From the NCBI RefSeq assembly GCF_937877005.1, contig NZ_CALEFV010000093.1:1-7537 (forward strand): a stretch of 7,537 nucleotides of DNA. The letters run 5' to 3'. Below, piece by piece: positions 1-5,852 of this stretch. This DNA comes from an uncultured Fibrobacter sp. (GTDB taxonomy: Bacteria > Fibrobacterota > Fibrobacteria > Fibrobacterales > Fibrobacteraceae). The notes under the pieces were generated by a model. It did no database searches, had not been told where the DNA came from, and was given only the letters and a program-made list of their open reading frames with translations. The stretch's first letter is position 1; each line of letters begins with the position of its first letter. The translations under genes were made by a program, and so were the position numbers.

Positions 1-1573
1 TGTCAATGTTGCAAACTTTTTCGACTTCTCCAATCTTGGTGGGCAAAATGTATACGCGCTTGCCCTTTTCCGCCTTCTTGTCGACGGCCATGGCATCCCA
101 TGCGGCTTCGGTGTCGATTTCGTAATTCTTCGGGAAACCAAGATCGTCCAGGAGCTTGTTCTGCCTAGCTTCGTCGGTAGCGGACATCTTGTTTAGAAGG
201 ACGGCCGCTCTTGCGGCGACTCGCATGCCGAGCGAAACGGCGATGCCATGCGTGAACTTCTCGTAGTGCGTCAGGTTCTCTATGGCATGTCCGAATGTGT
301 GACCGTAATTCAATATGGCGCGCAGCCCCGCTTCTTTTTCGTCGATGCCGACGACTTCGGCCTTGATGGCGCAGCTGCGGTAAATGAGGTGTTTCAGAAC
401 ATCGTAGTTGTGGGCCTTGATTTGATCGACGTTTTCTTCCATGTAGCGGAAGAATTCCTCGTCGTAGATCACGCCGTACTTTACGATTTCGGCAAGGCCC
501 GCCAGGTATTCTGTTTCGGGCAAGGTGCTGAGCACCGCGAGATCGCAGACCACAGCTTTCGGCTGGTAGAATGCACCGATCATATTCTTGCCTTCGGGAT
601 GGTTCACGGCAACCTTTCCGCCCACGGAGCTGTCGACCATGCTAAGGAGCGTCGTCGGGAACTGGATAAACGGAATGCCGCGCTGGTAGGTGGCTGCGCC
701 AAAACCAGCCATGTCGCCGACAACGCCTCCGCTGAACTGCAACAGGCAGCTTTTGCGGGTGTAACCGCGGTGGAGCATAAAGCTGAACAGCTGGTTCAGG
801 TTGTGTAGGGTCTTGTTCTTTTCTCCGGCCTGGAATTTGAAAATCGGGCAACGTCCTGCCTGTCCTCTCAGTTCGTTCAGCATCTTGGGCTGTAGCTTGG
901 CGATATTCGTATCGGTACAGACCAGAAACTCGTGAGTCGGGGCAAGCTTCAGGCACTCGAGCAGTACGCCCGAATCGGGAACGATGTTCTTGCCGATAAA
1001 GATGGGATAGCGTCCGCCGCTGCTTGGGCAAACATCGAGAGCGTGGTTGTTCCAGAAATTCAGGATGAACAGGATTCGCTCGATCACGTGGTCTTCTGTG
1101 TATTCGTCGGAACTTTCGACGCTGAAGTCGGCATGCGCGTAATTCTTTTCGCGTTCCTTGAGCATAGCCTTGATCTTTTCGAGGCGTTCTTCATCACTCA
1201 GGTTGGCAAGCAATGGGCGTGTGTTCTTGCGGCCGATGCGTTCCGAGAGTACTTCGGGCTTTGCCCACAGGCGAATGATGATGCCGTTTTCGCGGATGAC
1301 TTTTAGGTTATCCGGTTGCGTGAGTGCGCCACCGCCCAAGGAAATAATGTGAGGTGTTTCCTTCTTTGCAAATTCGGCAACGACCTCGCGTTCCATTTCG
1401 CGGAACTTGGCTTCGCCGTCTTGTTCAAAGATTTCGCTGATGGTCTTTCCTGCGCGTTCGACGATAACGGCGTCGGTATCCACGTAGGGGCGGTTCAGCC
1501 GTTCTGCCAGGGCGCGTCCGGTGCGGGATTTTCCACTTGCCATGAATCCGGTGAAAAAGATGTGCTTGTTCAT
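1..1573 (-). CDS. aroKB: Bifunctional shikimate kinase / 3-dehydroquinate synthase (AroK-AroB fusion), 3' end beyond window
   Basis: One uninterrupted reading frame of 524 codons starts at the ATG at 1573-1571 and is still open at base 1. Residues 1-175 are a complete shikimate kinase, which phosphorylates shikimate with ATP: Walker A GFMASGKS (9-16), DTD (32-34), R58 in FREMER, GGG (80-82), R119 in RKNTRPLL and R141 in the lid-side KEREKNY. Residues from about 186 are 3-dehydroquinate synthase, which converts DAHP to 3-dehydroquinate using NAD and a divalent metal: GGVVGD (282-287), PTTLLSMVDSSVGGK (306-320), GKNMIGAFYQP (328-338). The expected metal ligands are E362, H425 and H442, with the same 63- and 17-residue spacing as in E. 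coli AroB. Judged against AroB, only about 15-20 C-terminal residues should be missing, unless a further domain follows. The start lies one base after the aroE stop, with AAAGGA about 11 bases upstream inside aroE. Both activities are predicted to be cytoplasmic. Confidence 0.95.
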   Translation of the reverse strand, partial: MNKHIFFTGFMASGKSRTGRALAERLNRPYVDTDAVIVERAGKTISEIFEQDGEAKFREMEREVVAEFAKKETPHIISLGGGALTQPDNLKVIRENGIIIRLWAKPEVLSERIGRKNTRPLLANLSDEERLEKIKAMLKEREKNYAHADFSVESSDEYTEDHVIERILFILNFWNNHALDVCPSSGGRYPIFIGKNIVPDSGVLLECLKLAPTHEFLVCTDTNIAKLQPKMLNELRGQAGRCPIFKFQAGEKNKTLHNLNQLFSFMLHRGYTRKSCLLQFSGGVVGDMAGFGAATYQRGIPFIQFPTTLLSMVDSSVGGKVAVNHPEGKNMIGAFYQPKAVVCDLAVLSTLPETEYLAGLAEIVKYGVIYDEEFFRYMEENVDQIKAHNYDVLKHLIYRSCAIKAEVVGIDEKEAGLRAILNYGHTFGHAIENLTHYEKFTHGIAVSLGMRVAARAAVLLNKMSATDEARQNKLLDDLGFPKNYEIDTEAAWDAMAVDKKAEKGKRVYILPTKIGEVEKVCNID

Positions 1574-1574
1574 G

Positions 1575-2462
1575 TTAGCCCTGCATTCCTTTGCGCATAA
1601 TCTGTGCGAGTTCGTCGTTCGTCTTGTTCCTGGTTTCTTCGGGGAACCACTTTCTAAAGCTTTCAATGCCTTGGTGCACCAGCATCCCTTCGCCGTTCAC
1701 GATTTTGCAGCCTTTGGCTTCTGCCATCTGCAACAGCTTTGTCTTTGGCGGGGTGTAGACAATGTCCATCACGGCTTGGCCTTGGCGCAAGGATTCTTCG
1801 GTAAGGGGTGACTGATCTTCGTTTGGGGTCATGCCCACGGAGGTTGCATTGATGATGATTTCAATATCCTTGGACACGGCAGGGAATTCATCGAACGTGG
1901 CGACTTGGACCTGGGGCACCTTGCCGTTAAAGAACTGGTTCAGGCTGTCGGCGAGTGCAGTCCCTTTTTCGCGGTTGCGGCACACGATGGTAAGCCTGTT
2001 CTGCATTTCGGCGAGTGTATAGGCGATTGCTTTTGCTGCTCCGCCGTTTCCAAGGAGCGCGACCGATCTTTCGCTGACATCGACACCATGTTCTTCTAGG
2101 TTGTGGATGCAACCGTAGGGGTCCGTGGTTGTGCCGCACAGGGTGCCGCCCACAACGCCGTCTTTCCAGTACAGCGTATTGACGCTGCCGGTAAACTTCG
2201 AAATGTCCGAAAGTTCGTCTACAAGGTCCATCACGGGTGTCTTGTAGGGAATCGTGACATTTGCCCCGCGGAACTTCATGGCCCTAAAACCTTTGATGGC
2301 GTCTGCCAAATTTTCGGGTTCCGGGGCGTAGGGTAAATAGGCCGCATTGATGCCTAATGCTTCAAAAAGGGCATTGTGCATCAAGGGCGACTTGCTGTGT
2401 CCAACAGGATGACCGAAAATGCAAAGAGACTCGGTCTTTCCATTCAATTTTAACTGGCTCAA
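1575..2462 (-). CDS. aroE: Shikimate dehydrogenase (NADP+)
   Basis: 295 residues, slightly longer than the usual 270-285. It reduces 3-dehydroshikimate to shikimate in the cytoplasm. Visible family motifs: HSKSPLMHN with the substrate-binding serines (22-30), NVTIPYK with catalytic K74 (68-74), SVNTL (93-97), TTTD with catalytic D114, the dinucleotide loop GNGGAAKA (138-145), CRNREKG for the NADP phosphate, NATSVGM, DIVYTPPKT and the C-terminal GEGMLVHQG. The start is a TTG at 2462-2460: no in-frame ATG lies between the upstream stop (2501-2499) and residue 28, and a good Shine-Dalgarno sits 5 bases before it. One oddity is threonine at 112 where most relatives have asparagine in the N-T-D segment. 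It is first in an operon with aroKB, whose product takes the shikimate made here. Between the two genes the operon encodes steps 2, 4 and 5 of the chorismate pathway. Confidence 0.96.
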   Translation of the reverse strand: MSQLKLNGKTESLCIFGHPVGHSKSPLMHNALFEALGINAAYLPYAPEPENLADAIKGFRAMKFRGANVTIPYKTPVMDLVDELSDISKFTGSVNTLYWKDGVVGGTLCGTTTDPYGCIHNLEEHGVDVSERSVALLGNGGAAKAIAYTLAEMQNRLTIVCRNREKGTALADSLNQFFNGKVPQVQVATFDEFPAVSKDIEIIINATSVGMTPNEDQSPLTEESLRQGQAVMDIVYTPPKTKLLQMAEAKGCKIVNGEGMLVHQGIESFRKWFPEETRNKTNDELAQIMRKGMQG

Positions 2463-2467
2463 AAAAA

Positions 2468-2472
2468 CCTCT
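2468..2472 (-). promoter_or_regulatory. Ribosome binding site of aroE
   Basis: On the minus strand AAAAGAGG ends 5 bases before the TTG at 2462-2460. This supports the non-ATG start of aroE. It is the clearest Shine-Dalgarno in the window; the helicase and TPR genes have none that is obvious. Confidence 0.6.
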
Positions 2473-2514
2473 TTTTTACAATATAAAGATATATAAAATT
2501 AATCCTACAACACT
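2473..2514 (-). promoter_or_regulatory. Probable promoter region of the aroE-aroKB operon
   Basis: The only non-coding DNA upstream of aroE is the AT-rich 2463-2550 block. On the minus strand it holds TATCTTTA (2491-2484), one mismatch from the TAnnTTTG element seen at other promoters in this window, and an overlapping TATATT. TTGTAG (2510-2505) could serve as a -35 but its spacing to these is not ideal. The exact boxes are uncertain. Confidence 0.3.
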
Positions 2515-2536
2515 ACTCTAATTACGTAACTTTTGC

Positions 2537-2569
2537 TAAATTTGGCGCCTATGAATCCGAATGGCGCCA
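2537..2569 (+). promoter_or_regulatory. Putative leaderless promoter and start-codon hairpin of the helicase gene
   Basis: TAAATTTG (2537-2544) is an exact TAnnTTTG element. Used as a -10 box it would start transcription at about 2549-2551, giving a leaderless or nearly leaderless mRNA, which fits the absence of a Shine-Dalgarno. TGGCGCC (2543-2549) and GGCGCCA (2563-2569) are perfectly complementary and bracket the ATG at 2551 in a 13-base loop. The two readings partly conflict: a leaderless transcript would lack the left arm, whereas a start further upstream, for example from the TATAAA-rich 2480s-2490s, would include it. No convincing -35 box is seen. Confidence 0.3.
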
Positions 2570-4329
2570 TTATTGTTCAGAGTAATATGGAAATCATGGT
2601 GGAGGTCGATGCCCCCACCTACGAAGCGGCTCGCGACGCGATAGCTCCCTTTACCGAGCTGGTCAAGAGTCCCGAGCACTTGCACACATACAAGATTAGT
2701 CCCCTCAGCCTGTGGAACGCCGCTTCGACAGGACTTCGTGCACCGGAAGTTCTGGAACGTCTTGAAAGCCAGAGCCGCTTCCCGATTCCTGAAACCGTAG
2801 TTACCGAAATTCAGGACTACATGGACCGCTATGGTCTGTTGCGCCTAAAAAAAGAAGATGGCAAGCTGATTGTCGAGTCCGACGACAAGTACATGTTCAC
2901 CGAAATTTGCCACCTCAAGGAAGTCGAACCGTATATTTTACAATTTATCGATGACCTGCATGCCGAAGTGGACCCTGAACGCCGTGGCCATTTGAAGATG
3001 GCTCTTACCAATGCTGGGTTCCCGGTCGAAGATTTGGCGGGTTATACCGTGGGCGATCCCTTGCCGATTCATCTGCGCGAAACGACTCTCTCCGGAAAGA
3101 AGTTTGACCTTCGCGACTACCAGAAGGAAGCCGCCCAGGTTTTCTATGCGAGTGGCTCCGAAAAGGGCGGCTCAGGTGTGATTGTGCTGCCTTGCGGTTC
3201 GGGTAAGACCGTGATTGGCCTTGCCACGATGGCTTTGGTGCAAACAAAGACCTTGATTTTGACGCCGAATATTTCTGCCTCCCGTCAGTGGATTCGCGAA
3301 ATTTGCGACAAGACGGATTTGACGCTTGACCAGGTGAAGGAATACTCCGGCGAAGTCAAGGAAATTGGCCCCGTGACGGTGGCGACTTACCAGATTCTGA
3401 CGCAGCGCAAGCGCGTGAAGAAAGCGGAAGATGAAAAGACCGATTCGGATCTTGACGATTTAACTGAGGAAGAAGTCAAGAAGGAACTCGCGAATTTCCC
3501 GCTATTCAGTGAGCAGAAGTGGGGCCTCATGATTTACGACGAAGTGCACCTGTTGCCGGCTCCGGTGTTCCGCCTGAGTACCGAAATGCAGGCCACTCGC
3601 CGCCTGGGCCTTACCGCAACGCTTGTTCGCGAAGACCACAAGGAAACCGAAGTGTTCAGCTTGATTGGTCCCAAAAAGTACGACATTCCGTGGCGCATTC
3701 TTGAGGCTCAGGGCTGGATTGCAACTGCCGACTGTAATGAGATTCGCATTCCGATGGAAGCGGAACTCAAGATGAAGTATGCGCTTGCGCCTGTCCGTGA
3801 AAAGATTACGCTCGCTTCGACGAATCCCGAAAAGACGGACATCGTAGAACGTCTGCTCAAGTATTTTGACAAGCCCGACGACCGCGTGCTGATTATCGGC
3901 CAGTACATCGGTCAGCTTGAAGCCCTTTCCGATGACTTGAAGATTCCGCTGATTACCGGAAAGACTCCGAATAAGGACCGTGAGAAACTTTATGCTGCTT
4001 TCCGCAACGGTGAACTCAAGAATCTTATGGTGTCGAAAGTCGGCAACTTCGCTATTGACTTGCCGGATGCCAATGTGCTTATCCAGATTTCGGGAACCTT
4101 CGGTAGCCGTCAGGAAGAAGCCCAGCGTCTCGGCCGCGTGCTTCGTCCCAAGAGCGACGGCGGAGCAGCGCACTTCTACAGCATCGTGACGCAGGATTCC
4201 AAGGAACAGGAATTTGCGATGAACCGCCAGCTGTTCCTTACGGAACAGGGATATGCCTACAAAATCATTAAAAGAGGAGATTGGGACATCCTCGCCCGAA
4301 CTCCAGAGGAATTAGCTGCTAGAAAATAA
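2551..4329 (+). CDS. xpb: XPB/Ssl2-type superfamily 2 DNA repair helicase
   Basis: 592 residues. The ATG at 2551 is preferred over an in-frame TTG at 2533, because bacterial XPB proteins begin close to the IIVQS segment. Residues 1-190 form the N-terminal XPB-type region, including the stretch around HTYKISPLSLWNAAS. The helicase core follows: Walker A PCGSGKT (214-220, K219), LILTPNISASRQW, Walker B box DEVH (330-333), TAT (355-357) followed directly by RED (360-362), SKVGNFAIDLPDANVLIQ, and motif VI QRLGRVLRPK (525-534). DEVH plus RED is diagnostic of XPB rather than of RecG or UvrB. A Lys/Asp/Glu-rich insert lies at about 286-313, before motif II. XPB homologues are ATP-dependent 3'-5' DNA translocases; the eukaryotic one opens DNA in TFIIH, while the bacterial role is less settled and assigned to repair by homology. 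No partner nuclease gene adjoins. It is a single-gene unit, divergent from aroE and closed by the terminator at 4333-4364. Confidence 0.93.
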   Translation: MNPNGAIIVQSNMEIMVEVDAPTYEAARDAIAPFTELVKSPEHLHTYKISPLSLWNAASTGLRAPEVLERLESQSRFPIPETVVTEIQDYMDRYGLLRLKKEDGKLIVESDDKYMFTEICHLKEVEPYILQFIDDLHAEVDPERRGHLKMALTNAGFPVEDLAGYTVGDPLPIHLRETTLSGKKFDLRDYQKEAAQVFYASGSEKGGSGVIVLPCGSGKTVIGLATMALVQTKTLILTPNISASRQWIREICDKTDLTLDQVKEYSGEVKEIGPVTVATYQILTQRKRVKKAEDEKTDSDLDDLTEEEVKKELANFPLFSEQKWGLMIYDEVHLLPAPVFRLSTEMQATRRLGLTATLVREDHKETEVFSLIGPKKYDIPWRILEAQGWIATADCNEIRIPMEAELKMKYALAPVREKITLASTNPEKTDIVERLLKYFDKPDDRVLIIGQYIGQLEALSDDLKIPLITGKTPNKDREKLYAAFRNGELKNLMVSKVGNFAIDLPDANVLIQISGTFGSRQEEAQRLGRVLRPKSDGGAAHFYSIVTQDSKEQEFAMNRQLFLTEQGYAYKIIKRGDWDILARTPEELAARK

Positions 4330-4332
4330 ATG

Positions 4333-4364
4333 AAAAAAAATCCCGCTCGTCGAGTGGGATTTTT
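4333..4364 (+). terminator. Intrinsic terminator of the helicase gene
   Basis: It begins 3 bases after the TAA stop. AATCCCGCTCG (4339-4349) pairs with CGAGTGGGATT (4351-4361), including one G-U pair. The stem is preceded by a run of A and followed by TTTT. Its core closely matches the terminator at 5700-5730. Confidence 0.9.
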
Positions 4365-4395
4365 CATATCTAGTATAAAAGTAATTCCGCATTGT

Positions 4396-4428
4396 TATAA
4401 TTTTAGTTACCTTTGTGAAAGTAACTAA
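4396..4428 (+). promoter_or_regulatory. Promoter region with inverted-repeat candidate operator upstream of the lipoprotein gene
   Basis: TTAGTTAC (4403-4410) and GTAACTAA (4421-4428) form a perfect 8-bp inverted repeat around a 10-base spacer, with two more pairs inside one mismatch. It overlaps two possible -10 elements: TATAAT at 4396-4401 and TACCTTTG, an exact TAnnTTTG, at 4408-4415. No good -35 accompanies either. The overlap suits a repressor operator, but an mRNA leader hairpin is also possible if transcription starts at or before 4403. Confidence 0.4.
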
Positions 4429-4433
4429 CCTGT

Positions 4434-4438
4434 GGGGA
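4434..4438 (+). promoter_or_regulatory. Likely ribosome binding site of the lipoprotein gene
   Basis: GGGGA lies 8 bases before the ATG at 4447. It also covers the in-frame GTG at 4432, so it favours the ATG over the GTG as the start. Confidence 0.45.
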
Positions 4439-4446
4439 ATTGTAAA

Positions 4447-5694
4447 ATGAAAAGTCTATCTATTCGTGGCTTTGCTGCAGTGAGTCTTGTAGCAGCGTTT
4501 ATGTTTTTTGGATGCTCTGACGATTCTTCTCCTGTTGTGACGGATGATGAGACTGGTGCCTTGTCGTCTTCGGATGATTCTGTGGTTGAATCTAGCAGTT
4601 CTTCTAAGAAAGTTTCAAGCAGTTCTGCTGAGGAAAAGTCGTCTAGTTCTTCGAAGAAAACGAAAAAATCGTCCAGTAGCACAGTAGAGGATGATGAAAC
4701 AGATTCTAGTAGTTCTCTTGAAAAATCCAGTAGCAGTGAATTGGTAATTGTTGTTCCTGATCAGAGCGACTTTACTATCACGGCCTCGGAGCTTGACTCT
4801 AGAGTGGCTGGCGATGAAGTTCGCTTCAAGGGAAAATTCATGTTGAATCTTCTCGGCGATTCTATCGTCATGGACAGCTCTTTAAACATCGCCTTTATCG
4901 GTATCGAATATATAGTCGCTAAGGGTAATGATGTCAATAACATGACTATTGCTCCTGTAGCTGTTAGCTCCAATCAGATTCTCTTGCCCACGCAGAATGC
5001 CATTGATCTGAACTCCACGAATTCTGCTCGCGTTTCTATCAGCTTGCTGGATCCGGGATTCACCGAATGCGGTACGTACAGCCTTATTATTACTGTGACG
5101 GCTACTTCCGGCGACATGGTTTTTCAGAGAACCGAAATCATTCCGTTTGAACGAGATGCTGCTGAATATTGTTGGGGCGAGTATTCATCATCATCTACCG
5201 TTCAGGTTAAAGAAATCCCGATGACAACTTGTCAGGTTGAACTTTCTACGAACGTGAATCCGGGACTTGATCTTGCCACTTGCACAGCTGTGCCTGCAGC
5301 AAGTGCTGCTACCGCAGATATCATCTTCGAAAAGGCTGGTGATGTGACGAATCCGGAACTTTCTGCAAAAAGTGGCTCGGGTCTTCTGTTTTCCCCAATT
5401 ACCAATGGAGACCTTCCGCCGTACACCGACGATTACGAAGTGGATATCTGGCCGGAAGACATGAATGCGGATCGTTCTCCGGCAACGGCATACGTGAGCG
5501 ACTTCAAGTTCAAGACTATTGATGCCGAACGACTGACGAACATGATTCAGAACTTCAACCAAATTTACGTCGCCAAGGCCCCAACCTACAATGCTGATAC
5601 TGGTGAAGGCTTCTACGCCTTCGCAATTACCGATGCAACCGAAGGTAACCGTGGCGATTACACCTTTAAGGTCAAGATATACAAAGTACCCTAA
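4447..5694 (+). CDS. Serine-rich-linker lipoprotein of unknown function (Fibrobacter type)
   Basis: 415 residues from the ATG. A typical lipoprotein signal peptide spans 1-22 (K2, R7, hydrophobic core 8-21), ending in FFGC with C23 as the acylated cysteine; the phenylalanine at -3 is less usual than leucine. The mature N-terminus C-S-D-D-S-S is acidic. Six blocks of four or five serines separated by short charged spacers (49-97) make a flexible linker. The rest (about 100-415) looks beta-rich, with alternating hydrophobic residues and no catalytic motif I recognise. Four cysteines (C208, C242, C262, C279) could form two disulphides. A second short serine stretch at 246-249 may divide two domains, roughly 100-240 and 250-415. 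It is probably exported to the outer membrane or cell surface. No neighbour hints at a role, and the gene appears to be its own unit between an upstream palindrome and a downstream terminator. The function is unknown. Confidence 0.88.
   Translation: MKSLSIRGFAAVSLVAAFMFFGCSDDSSPVVTDDETGALSSSDDSVVESSSSSKKVSSSSAEEKSSSSSKKTKKSSSSTVEDDETDSSSSLEKSSSSELVIVVPDQSDFTITASELDSRVAGDEVRFKGKFMLNLLGDSIVMDSSLNIAFIGIEYIVAKGNDVNNMTIAPVAVSSNQILLPTQNAIDLNSTNSARVSISLLDPGFTECGTYSLIITVTATSGDMVFQRTEIIPFERDAAEYCWGEYSSSSTVQVKEIPMTTCQVELSTNVNPGLDLATCTAVPAASAATADIIFEKAGDVTNPELSAKSGSGLLFSPITNGDLPPYTDDYEVDIWPEDMNADRSPATAYVSDFKFKTIDAERLTNMIQNFNQIYVAKAPTYNADTGEGFYAFAITDATEGNRGDYTFKVKIYKVP
4591..4737 (+). repeat. Poly-serine linker repeat in the lipoprotein gene
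   Basis: Serine blocks fall at residues 49-53, 57-60, 65-69, 75-78, 87-90 and 94-97, separated by spacers of 3-8 mostly charged residues such as KKV, AEEK and KKTKK. Serine codons are mixed (TCT, AGC, AGT, TCG, TCC, TCA), so the protein repeat is not a simple DNA tandem repeat. This suggests selection on the protein rather than recent slippage. Confidence 0.85.
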
Positions 5695-5699
5695 AAATC

Positions 5700-5730
5700 A
5701 AAAAATCCCGCTCATTGAGCGGGATTTTTT
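5700..5730. terminator. Bidirectional intrinsic terminator between the lipoprotein gene and tRNA-Thr
   Basis: A perfect 14-bp stem: six A plus TCCCGCTC (5700-5713), loop ATT, then GAGCGGGA plus six T (5717-5730). The A and T runs make it an intrinsic terminator in both directions. On the plus strand it follows the lipoprotein stop by 5 bases. On the minus strand it starts 2 bases after the tRNA discriminator base, so it should end both transcripts. Confidence 0.92.
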
Positions 5731-5732
5731 CG

Positions 5733-5805
5733 AGCCACCCAGCAGATTTGAACTGCCGACCTGCTGATTACGAATCAGCTGCTCTACCAGCTGAGCTAGA
5801 GTGGC
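5733..5805 (-). tRNA. tRNA-Thr (anticodon CGU, reads ACG)
   Basis: A full cloverleaf folds on the minus strand. Acceptor GCCACTC pairs with GGGTGGC (one G-U); D stem GCTC/GAGC has loop AGCTGGTA; anticodon stem GCTGA/TCAGC encloses loop TTCGTAA, with CGT at positions 34-36; variable loop AGGTC; T stem GGCAG/CTGCT (one G-U) has loop TTCAAAT. G1-C72, C2-G71 and the GU at anticodon positions 34-35... would read as C34, G35, U36 here, which specifies threonine by codon pairing. The discriminator is U, and CCA is not encoded, so a CCA-adding enzyme is needed. A consensus promoter lies directly upstream and a terminator directly downstream, so this looks like a single-tRNA unit. Confidence 0.95.
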
Positions 5806-5817
5806 ATGGTAGGCGCA

Positions 5818-5846
5818 AAATTAGTAATTGACGCTTCTTTTGTCAA
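5818..5846 (-). promoter_or_regulatory. Sigma-70-type promoter of tRNA-Thr
   Basis: On the minus strand: perfect -35 TTGACA (5846-5841), 17-bp spacer, -10 TAATTT (5823-5818), which extends to TAATTTTG, an exact TAnnTTTG. Transcription would start near 5811, giving a leader of about 6 bases before the mature tRNA at 5805. A near-consensus promoter fits a stable RNA gene. Confidence 0.8.
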
Positions 5847-5852
5847 GGTGCG

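Noticed and set aside
248..808. 186-codon open frame on the plus strand
   Set aside because: It is antisense to the conserved AroB domain, which is clearly coding on the minus strand with all metal-ligand motifs.
2533..2550. Upstream TTG start for the helicase
   Set aside because: It would add six residues without a ribosome site. Homologues start close to the ATG at 2551.
3502..4173. 223-codon open frame antisense to the helicase gene
   Set aside because: It lies wholly within the helicase core, opposite strongly conserved motifs. No promoter, ribosome site or recognisable domain supports it.
5733..5805. tRNA gene as an integration (att) site for a mobile element
   Set aside because: No integrase gene, no repeated copy of the tRNA 3' end and no composition break is visible on either side.
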